NCBI GenBank assembly: GCA_965365655.1
Contig: CBDUCN010000355.1
Span: 1 to 5,003 of the forward strand
DNA length: 5,003 nucleotides
From: JBFHNV01 sp965365655
GTDB taxonomy: Bacteria > Pseudomonadota > Gammaproteobacteria > HK1
Direction of reading: 5' to 3'
Below are positions 1 to 5,003 of the stretch, one piece after another. Each line of letters opens with the position of its first letter. Position 1 is the stretch's first letter. Under the pieces are notes generated by a model, which ran no database searches, was not told the origin of the DNA, and saw only the letters and a program-made list of their open reading frames with translations. A program made the position numbers and the translations under genes.

Positions 1-611
1 CGGTCGGTCATCGGGCGCGGGAACTCGAAGCGTCCCGGGGTGCCCTGCTCGGCCAGCGCCGCGACCGCCGGTCCGCCCGGGTACGGCAGGCCCAGCATGT
101 TGCCCACCTTGTCGAAGGCCTCGCCGGCCGCGTCGTCCACCGACTCCCCCATCAGCCGGTACGAGCCGGCGCGCGCGACGTGCACCAGCTGCGTGTGGCC
201 GCCGGAGACCAGCAGCGCGACGAACGGGAACGACGGCGGGTCCGGCTCCAGCATCGGCGCCAGCAGGTGCGCCTCCATGTGGTGCACCGCGACCGCCGGG
301 ACCCCGAGCCCGAACGCGAGCGCGCGGCCGAAGCCGGCGCCGACCATCAGCGCCCCGGCGAGGCCGGGGCCCGCGGTGTAGGCGACGCCGTCGAGGTCGC
401 GGAACGCGAGGCCCAGCTCCGCGAGCAGGGCCTGGGTGAGCGGCGCGAGCCGCCGCGCGTGGTCGCGCGACGCGAGCTCCGGCACCACGCCGCCGTAGAC
501 CGCGTGCAGGTCCACCTGGCTGTGCAGGCGATGCCCCAGCAGCCCCCGCTCGCCGTCGTAGACCGCGACGCCGGTCTCGTCGCAGGAGGTCTCGATGCCG
601 AGGACCTTCAC
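1..611 (-). CDS. tsaD: tRNA N6-adenosine threonylcarbamoyltransferase TsaD, N-terminal 203 residues (3' end outside window)
   Basis: TsaD (formerly Gcp/YgjD) transfers the threonylcarbamoyl group from threonylcarbamoyl-adenylate to A37 of ANN-decoding tRNAs, working in the cytoplasm with TsaB and TsaE. Read on the minus strand from a GTG at 611-609, the protein starts MKVLGIETSCDET, the canonical family start. It continues with GVVPELASRDH (residues 41-51), the metal-binding HHMEAH motif (110-115, His111 and His115 as in E. coli), VSGGHTQ (135-141) and GEAFDK (163-168). About 203 of the usual 335-345 residues are present; the C-terminal metal-binding aspartate lies beyond position 1. The GTG start is chosen because it gives the family N-terminus and an in-frame stop lies about a dozen codons upstream with no ATG between. 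There is no convincing Shine-Dalgarno sequence. It is divergent from rpsU, the usual gammaproteobacterial arrangement. Identification is secure. Confidence 0.97.
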   Translation of the reverse strand, partial: MKVLGIETSCDETGVAVYDGERGLLGHRLHSQVDLHAVYGGVVPELASRDHARRLAPLTQALLAELGLAFRDLDGVAYTAGPGLAGALMVGAGFGRALAFGLGVPAVAVHHMEAHLLAPMLEPDPPSFPFVALLVSGGHTQLVHVARAGSYRLMGESVDDAAGEAFDKVGNMLGLPYPGGPAVAALAEQGTPGRFEFPRPMTD

Positions 612-640
612 CGCGGCGGCGCCCCGCGACCGGCAGGCCG

Positions 641-670
641 TTTACAGGCCGCACGGTCACGAATTAATAT
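641..670 (+). promoter_or_regulatory. Predicted sigma-70 promoter of rpsU (TTTACA - 18 bp - TAATAT)
   Basis: A -35-like TTTACA (641-646, one mismatch to TTGACA) is followed after 18 bp by TAATAT (665-670, four of six to TATAAT). The AT-rich run GAATTAATAT stands out sharply from the surrounding GC-rich DNA. This places the predicted start near 677 and gives rpsU a leader of about 70 nt. The position, in the tsaD-rpsU gap, is where MMS operon promoters lie in E. coli. The reverse complement of the -35 box reads TGTAAA, a possible -10 for divergent tsaD, so the two promoters may overlap. I saw no LexA-type CTG-N10-CAG box here, unlike the E. coli operon. Confidence 0.55.
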
Positions 671-689
671 GGCCGACTGACCACGCCGA

Positions 690-711
690 GGCCGCGCCAG
701 CGGCGGCGGCC
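690..711 (+). promoter_or_regulatory. Hairpin in the rpsU leader
   Basis: GGCCGC (690-695) pairs with GCGGCC (706-711). Inside it GCC (696-698) can pair with GGC (702-704) around an AGC loop, leaving one bulged G, so the stem is nearly continuous for nine pairs. It lies in the predicted 5' untranslated region, 26 nt upstream of the rpsU Shine-Dalgarno sequence. It could stabilise the message or take part in control, but at this GC content such stems also arise by chance. Confidence 0.35.
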
Positions 712-737
712 CCTGCAACCCGTCACGCAAGAACATT

Positions 738-742
738 GGAGA
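738..742 (+). promoter_or_regulatory. Shine-Dalgarno sequence of rpsU (GGAGA)
   Basis: GGAGA lies four bases before the ATG at 747, in a locally less GC-rich stretch (AAGAACATTGGAGACTCG). It is the only well-formed and well-spaced ribosome binding site among the plus-strand genes of the window, and it fixes the rpsU start. Confidence 0.8.
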
Positions 743-746
743 CTCG

Positions 747-962
747 ATGCCCGCCATTCGAGTGAAAGAGAACGAGCCCTTCGACGTCGCACTGCGCCGC
801 TTCAAGCGGGCCTGCGAGAAGGCCGGCGTCCTCACCGAGGTCCGCCGCCGCGAATACTATGAGAAGCCCACGTCGGTGCGGAAGCGCAAGGCCGCCGCCG
901 CCGTGAAGCGCCACGCGAAGAAGCTCGCCCGCGAGCAGCAGCGCCGGGTACGCCTGTACTGA
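747..962 (+). CDS. rpsU: 30S ribosomal protein bS21
   Basis: bS21 is a small, very basic protein of the 30S subunit platform near the 3' end of 16S rRNA, important for initiation on natural messages. The 71-residue product has the exact length of the gammaproteobacterial protein and its hallmark segments: MPAIRVKENEPFDVALRRFK (1-20), CEKAGVLTEVRRREYYEKP (23-41), and a lysine/arginine/alanine-rich helix (45-66) ending in RVRLY. It follows the divergent promoter region with its own strong Shine-Dalgarno sequence and is the first gene of the MMS cluster. A 7-bp GC hairpin begins just after the stop codon and a long structured spacer separates it from yqeY, which fits separate, higher expression than the downstream genes. 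Identity and start are unambiguous. Confidence 0.98.
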   Translation: MPAIRVKENEPFDVALRRFKRACEKAGVLTEVRRREYYEKPTSVRKRKAAAAVKRHAKKLAREQQRRVRLY

Positions 963-963
963 A

Positions 964-981
964 GGCCCGCCCGCGCGGGCC
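964..981 (+). terminator. GC hairpin directly after rpsU, candidate attenuator or 3'-end stabiliser
   Basis: GGCCCGC (964-970) and GCGGGCC (975-981) form a perfect 7-bp stem with a four-base CCGC loop, one base after the rpsU stop codon. No T-run follows, so it is not a standard intrinsic terminator. By position it corresponds to the partial terminator between rpsU and dnaG of E. coli, which lowers expression of downstream genes. It could equally protect the rpsU message end. The hairpin is seen; its role is inferred. Confidence 0.4.
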
Positions 982-1239
982 GGCGCGCCGCGCCCGTGCT
1001 GCCCACGACACCGCGCATCGCCCCTCCGCGCGGCGACCTGTCCCGGGGACCGGGCACGGCGACCCCGGGAGCCCGCACCGCCCCGGGACGGCAATGCCCC
1101 CTCGACCCGGGGCACGCCCGACGGCCGTCCCGCGCACGAGTGCGGGGCGCACGAGCCCGGCGCCTCGGGCCGCGCCCGCGAGCGACCCCGCCTGCAGGGC
1201 CCGGCCGTGCCGCACGGATGTGACCCCCGGACGCGACCA
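982..1239 (+). other. rpsU-yqeY spacer: non-coding, GC-rich, dense in inverted repeats
   Basis: No credible gene is present; the open frame at 996-1223 is proline/arginine-rich low-complexity sequence with no family likeness. The spacer holds four CCCGGG hexamers (1042, 1064, 1082, 1106). Potential stems are TCCCGGGG/CCCCGGGA (1041-1048 with 1063-1070), CGGGACGGC/GCCGTCCCG (1084-1092 with 1124-1132), enclosed TGCCCC/GGGGCA (1095-1100 with 1109-1114), and GCCCG/CGGGC (1155-1159 with 1166-1170). CCCCGGG at 1081-1087 could instead pair with CCCGGGG at 1106-1112, which excludes the 9-bp stem. No T-run and no AT-rich promoter element is visible. The spacer is unusually long for a position inside an operon. 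Confidence 0.5.
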
Positions 1240-1692
1240 ATGACCTCCGCACTGAAGACCCGCATCCTCGACGACGTGAAGACCGCGATGCGCGCCCGCG
1301 ACCGCGAGCGCCTCGAGGTGCTGCGCATGCTCACCGCCGCGATCAAGCAGCGCGAGGTGGACGAGCGCGTGGACCTCGACGACGCGGCGGTGCTGCAGGT
1401 GCTCGACAAGATGGTCAAGCAGCGCCGCGACTCCGAGAGCCAGTACCGCGCCGCCGGGCGCGCCGAGCTGGCCGACCGGGAGGCCTTCGAGATCGAGGTG
1501 CTGGGCGGCTACCTGCCGCAGCCCCTGGAGGCCGCCGAGCTCGACGCCCTGATCGACGCCGCGGTCGCGGACAGCGGCGCCGCCGGCATGAAGGACATGG
1601 GCAAGGTCATGGGCCTGCTGCGCCCGAAGGTGCAGGGCCGGGCCGACATGGGCGCCGTCAGCGCCGCCGTGAAGAGCCGCCTCGCCGGCTGA
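1240..1692 (+). CDS. GatB/YqeY domain-containing protein
   Basis: This 150-residue protein belongs to the YqeY family, which shares a helical domain with the tail of GatB, the tRNA-binding part of the glutamyl/aspartyl-tRNA amidotransferase. The exact function of stand-alone YqeY is not established; a tRNA-related role is a family-level inference. Family features are the start MTSALKTRILDDVKTAMRAR, MLTAAIKQREVDER (30-43), MVKQRRDSESQY (58-69), EVLGGYLPQPL (86-96) and GMKDMGKVMGLLRPKVQGRAD (117-137). The ATG at 1240 is preferred because it gives the usual length and N-terminus. A GTG at 1207 with AGGG seven bases upstream would add 11 residues that look unlike the family. No good Shine-Dalgarno sequence precedes 1240. 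Its place between rpsU and dnaG is typical of pseudomonads and relatives. The E. coli paralogue is called yqeY, but I leave the symbol empty. Confidence 0.93.
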   Translation: MTSALKTRILDDVKTAMRARDRERLEVLRMLTAAIKQREVDERVDLDDAAVLQVLDKMVKQRRDSESQYRAAGRAELADREAFEIEVLGGYLPQPLEAAELDALIDAAVADSGAAGMKDMGKVMGLLRPKVQGRADMGAVSAAVKSRLAG

Positions 1693-1819
1693 GCCGGCGC
1701 GCCGCGGCCGCCCCGCCCCCCTCGCGGCGCGGCCGGGACCGGGCGCGGCGGTCTACACTTCGAGCCCGAGCACACCGCGCGCTGCGGCGCCGGGACGCAC
1801 GTTCCTTTCTGGACGGAGC
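1693..1819 (+). promoter_or_regulatory. yqeY-dnaG spacer with a hairpin and a weak -10-like element
   Basis: CGGCCGC (1705-1711) can pair with GCGGCCG (1729-1735) over a 17-base loop containing a C-rich run; no T-run follows. Downstream, TACACT (1754-1759, four of six to TATAAT) lies in one of the few non-GC patches, but no -35-like sequence is found 16-18 bp upstream. A minor internal promoter for dnaG is therefore possible but weakly supported. The rest of the spacer shows nothing recognisable. Confidence 0.25.
1811..1818 (+). promoter_or_regulatory. Weak or poorly spaced Shine-Dalgarno region of dnaG
   Basis: Two candidates precede the ATG at 1820: GGA at 1811-1813 with six bases of spacing but only a short match, and GGAG at 1815-1818 with just one base before the start codon, too close for normal pairing. 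The start itself is certain from the conserved MAGRIPQSFIDDLV. Inefficient initiation would fit the low cellular level of primase known from E. coli; that link is inferred. Confidence 0.5.
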
Positions 1820-3625
1820 ATGGCCGGCCGCATCCCCCAGTCCTTCATCGACGACCTCGTCGGGCGCGCCGACATCGTCGAGATCGTCGGCGAGCGGGTC
1901 GCGCTGAAGAAATCCGGGCGCGAGTTCAGCGCCTGCTGCCCGTTCCACGACGAGAAGACCCCGTCGTTCTACGTCAGCCCGCAGAAGCAGTTCTATCACT
2001 GCTTCGGCTGCGGAGCGCACGGCACCGCGCTCGGCTTCCTGATGGACTACGAGCACGTGGACTTCGTGCAGGCGGTGGAGGATCTCGCCGCCCGCTACGG
2101 GCTGGACGTGCCGCGCGAGGGCGGCGGCGCGCCGGCCGCGGACGACGCCGCGCGGGCCCGCAACGACGCGGCGCTGGAGGTGATGGAGCGCGCCAGCGCC
2201 GTCTACCGGCGCTGGCTGAAGTCGCATCCCGGCGCCGGCCCGGCGAAGGAGTACCTGCGCGGCCGCGGCCTGACGGGGCGCACCGCGGCCGCGTTCGAGC
2301 TGGGCTTCGCACCGCCCGGCTGGAACAACCTGGAGAGCGCGCTGGTCGACGAGCTCGCGGACGGCATGGGCGGCGCCGACGCGGTGCGCGAGGCCCTGTC
2401 GCGCGCCGGCATGCTCGGCGAGAGCGAGGACGGGCGGCGGCGCTACGACCGCTTCCGCGACCGCGTGATGTTCCCGATCCGGGACCGCCGGGGACGGGTG
2501 GTGGGCTTCGGCGCGCGCACGCTGGGCGACGACACGCCGAAGTACCTGAACTCCCCCGAGACCCCGCTGTTCCACAAGGGCCGCGAGCTCTACGGCCTGT
2601 GGCACGTGCTGCGCCGGCGCGAGCGCCCCGACGCGCTGGTGGTGGTGGAGGGCTACATGGACGTCGTGATGCTGGCCGAGCACGGGGTGCACACCGCGTG
2701 CGCGACGCTCGGCACCGCGGCGACGCCGGAGCAGATGGAGCGCCTGTTCCGCGCGTGCCCCGACGCGGTGTTCTGCTTCGACGGCGACGCCGCCGGGCGG
2801 CGCGCCGCGTGGCGGGCGCTCGAGAACGCGCTGCCGCAGATGCGCGACGGGCGCAGCGCCCGCTTCATGTTCCTGCCCGAGGGCGAGGACCCCGACAGCT
2901 TCGTGCGCGGCCAGGGGCGCGAGGCCTTCGAGGCGCTGCTGGGGCAGGCGCCGACCCTGACCCAGTTCCTGTTCGACACGCTGCGCGAAGGCGCCGACAC
3001 CCGCTCGCCGGAGGGCCGGGCACGGCTCACCGAGACCGCGCGCCCGCTGATCGAGCGCATGCCCGAGGGGCCGCTGCGCACCCAGGCCACCCAGCGCCTG
3101 TCGGAGCTGATCGGGCTGACGCTGGAGCGCACCGAGGGCGAGCTGGGCCTCGCGCCCGCCCGCGCCCAGGCGCCCGGACCGGCCGTGGGGCGCACCCACG
3201 GGCCGCCCGGGGTGGTGCCGCCGGCCCGGCGCGCGGTCTCGCTGGTGCTGCATCATCCGGAACTGGCCGCCGGCGCCGGCGACGTCGCGGACCTCGCGCT
3301 GCTGGACACGCCCGGCGCCGCGCTGCTGGCCCAGCTGATCGCGGTCCTCAAGGAACGCCCGCGGCTGACGACAGCGGGTCTGGTCGAGCACTTCCGCGAG
3401 CACCCCCTCGGCGGCGCGCTGGCCCGGCTCGCGGCCGCCGAGGCGCCGCCGGGCGGCGACGCGCTGGAGGCCGAGTTCCGGGACTGCCTGGACCGGCTGC
3501 GGCGCGAGCCGGAGGAGCTGCGCTACCAGCGCCTGCGCGAGCGGGTGCGGGACCGCACCGCGACCGAGGCCGAGCAGCGCGAGTACGCTCTGCTCGCCCA
3601 GACCCGGGCCCGGCACCCCGGCTGA
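1820..3625 (+). CDS. dnaG: DNA primase DnaG
   Basis: DnaG makes the short RNA primers for leading-strand start and Okazaki fragments, working with the replicative helicase DnaB. The 601-residue protein is slightly longer than E. coli DnaG (581). The N-terminal CHC2 zinc-binding domain has Cys40, His43, Cys61 and Cys64 in CCPFHDEKTPSF and YHCFGCGAHG, the E. coli positions. The RNA polymerase core shows RYDRFRDRVMFPI (208-220), GFGARTL (229-235) and NSPETPLFHKGRELYGL (244-260). The Toprim fold has the catalytic glutamate in VVVEGYMDVV (Glu277) and the metal-binding FDGDAAGR (Asp321, Asp323). An Ala/Pro/Gly-rich linker (about 445-470) leads to a variable C-terminal domain (about 470-601) expected to bind DnaB, ending in an arginine-rich helical region. 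All key residues are intact. It lies 127 bp after yqeY and 152 bp before rpoD. Confidence 0.98.
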   Translation: MAGRIPQSFIDDLVGRADIVEIVGERVALKKSGREFSACCPFHDEKTPSFYVSPQKQFYHCFGCGAHGTALGFLMDYEHVDFVQAVEDLAARYGLDVPREGGGAPAADDAARARNDAALEVMERASAVYRRWLKSHPGAGPAKEYLRGRGLTGRTAAAFELGFAPPGWNNLESALVDELADGMGGADAVREALSRAGMLGESEDGRRRYDRFRDRVMFPIRDRRGRVVGFGARTLGDDTPKYLNSPETPLFHKGRELYGLWHVLRRRERPDALVVVEGYMDVVMLAEHGVHTACATLGTAATPEQMERLFRACPDAVFCFDGDAAGRRAAWRALENALPQMRDGRSARFMFLPEGEDPDSFVRGQGREAFEALLGQAPTLTQFLFDTLREGADTRSPEGRARLTETARPLIERMPEGPLRTQATQRLSELIGLTLERTEGELGLAPARAQAPGPAVGRTHGPPGVVPPARRAVSLVLHHPELAAGAGDVADLALLDTPGAALLAQLIAVLKERPRLTTAGLVEHFREHPLGGALARLAAAEAPPGGDALEAEFRDCLDRLRREPEELRYQRLRERVRDRTATEAEQREYALLAQTRARHPG

Positions 3626-3645
3626 CGCGGGGCGGAGGCGCCCGG

Positions 3646-3676
3646 TTCCCAGCGGCGGCCGCGGACCGCCCGGGAA
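3646..3676 (+). other. Hairpin after dnaG, possible mRNA processing or attenuation element
   Basis: TTCCC (3646-3650) pairs with GGGAA (3672-3676) and, across a small asymmetric internal loop, GGCGG (3654-3658) pairs with CCGCC (3666-3670) with a seven-base loop. It begins 20 bases after the dnaG stop. It is followed by purine-rich GGGAAAG, not a T-run, so it is not a standard terminator. In E. coli the dnaG-rpoD junction is an RNA processing site; a similar role here is inferred from position only. Confidence 0.3.
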
Positions 3677-3694
3677 GGGAAAGACTGTCCCGCA

Positions 3695-3711
3695 CCGGGC
3701 CCGGCGCCCGG
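3695..3711 (+). other. Short GC hairpin just upstream of the rpoD promoter element
   Basis: CCGGGC (3695-3700) and GCCCGG (3706-3711) form a perfect 6-bp stem around CCGGC. It ends nine bases before TATAAT and occupies the place where a -35 element would lie. It could insulate rpoD from read-through or simply reflect GC content. No T-run follows. Confidence 0.3.
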
Positions 3712-3717
3712 ATCGCT

Positions 3718-3726
3718 TGCTATAAT
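3718..3726 (+). promoter_or_regulatory. Extended -10 promoter element of rpoD (TGC TATAAT)
   Basis: A perfect TATAAT (3721-3726) is preceded by TGC, giving a full extended -10 element. It sits in a small AT island (GCTTGCTATAATTG) within very GC-rich DNA. No -35 match occurs 16-18 bp upstream, where the sequence is GGCCCG-like; extended -10 promoters often dispense with it. Transcription would start near 3733-3735, giving rpoD a leader of about 44 nt. This is the best-matching promoter element in the window and indicates that rpoD can be transcribed independently of rpsU and dnaG. Confidence 0.7.
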
Positions 3727-3777
3727 TGCCGGTTACTTCGGTCCGTCCCCATCAGCTCACCCGGGTCACGCCTGTCC

Positions 3778-5003
<1,226 letters not shown>

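Noticed and set aside
40..680. Two plus-strand open frames opposite tsaD (40-381 and 180-680)
   Set aside because: They are antisense to a clearly recognised tsaD with all motifs intact, and their products are low-complexity.
661..746. A LexA (SOS) box upstream of rpsU, as in the E. coli MMS operon
   Set aside because: The CTG at 677-679 is not followed by CAG after ten bases, and no other CTG-N10-CAG match was seen in the leader.
964..1003. A full intrinsic terminator after rpsU
   Set aside because: The 7-bp stem is perfect but is followed by GC-rich sequence without a T-run, so only an attenuator or stabilising role is proposed.
723..1418. Minus-strand open frames running across rpsU, the spacer and yqeY, and the plus-strand frame 996-1223
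   Set aside because: They are Arg/Ala/Gly/Pro-rich without family likeness, and the minus-strand frames overlap two certain genes. Nothing supports translation.
1658..3616. A 652-codon open frame on the minus strand opposite dnaG
   Set aside because: It covers a certain dnaG almost completely. Its product is low-complexity (Ala, Arg, Gln, His, Val, Leu) with no recognisable domain, as expected when GC-rich third positions remove stop codons from an antisense frame.

Overview
This window is an ordinary but informative stretch of bacterial core genome: the macromolecular-synthesis (MMS) locus. The order is tsaD (minus strand, cut by the left edge), then on the plus strand rpsU (ribosomal protein bS21), a GatB/YqeY-domain gene, dnaG (primase) and rpoD (housekeeping sigma-70, cut by the right edge). 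From general knowledge this order, with yqeY between rpsU and dnaG, is typical of many Gammaproteobacteria such as pseudomonads; E. coli lacks yqeY at this position. The bS21, DnaG and RpoD sequences are strongly gammaproteobacterial. Base composition is very GC-rich (clearly above 70% by eye) and third codon positions are nearly all G or C. A high-GC gammaproteobacterium, possibly of the Chromatiales/Ectothiorhodospiraceae or Xanthomonadales type, fits, but genus cannot be fixed from this window.

Layout: positions 1-611 hold the first 203 codons of tsaD on the minus strand. Positions 612-746 are a divergent promoter region with the only AT-rich island near the left side. Then come rpsU (747-962), a 277-bp very GC-rich spacer full of inverted repeats (963-1239), yqeY (1240-1692), a 127-bp spacer, dnaG (1820-3625), a 152-bp spacer with a perfect extended -10 promoter element, and rpoD from 3778 to the edge. 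The rpoD reading frame is open at the window end.

The plus-strand genes tie initiation of translation (bS21), replication (primase) and transcription (sigma-70) into one cluster. The sequence suggests they need not be expressed equally. rpsU has the only clear, well-spaced Shine-Dalgarno sequence. Stable hairpins sit between the genes, and rpoD has its own strong -10 element but no visible Shine-Dalgarno sequence. tsaD, needed for the tRNA t6A modification, is divergent from the same intergenic region.

I found no mobile element, CRISPR array, tRNA, or undescribed gene system. The findings concern regulatory structure in the spacers and are mostly modest. The long minus-strand open frames opposite dnaG and rpoD are best explained as GC-bias shadows.
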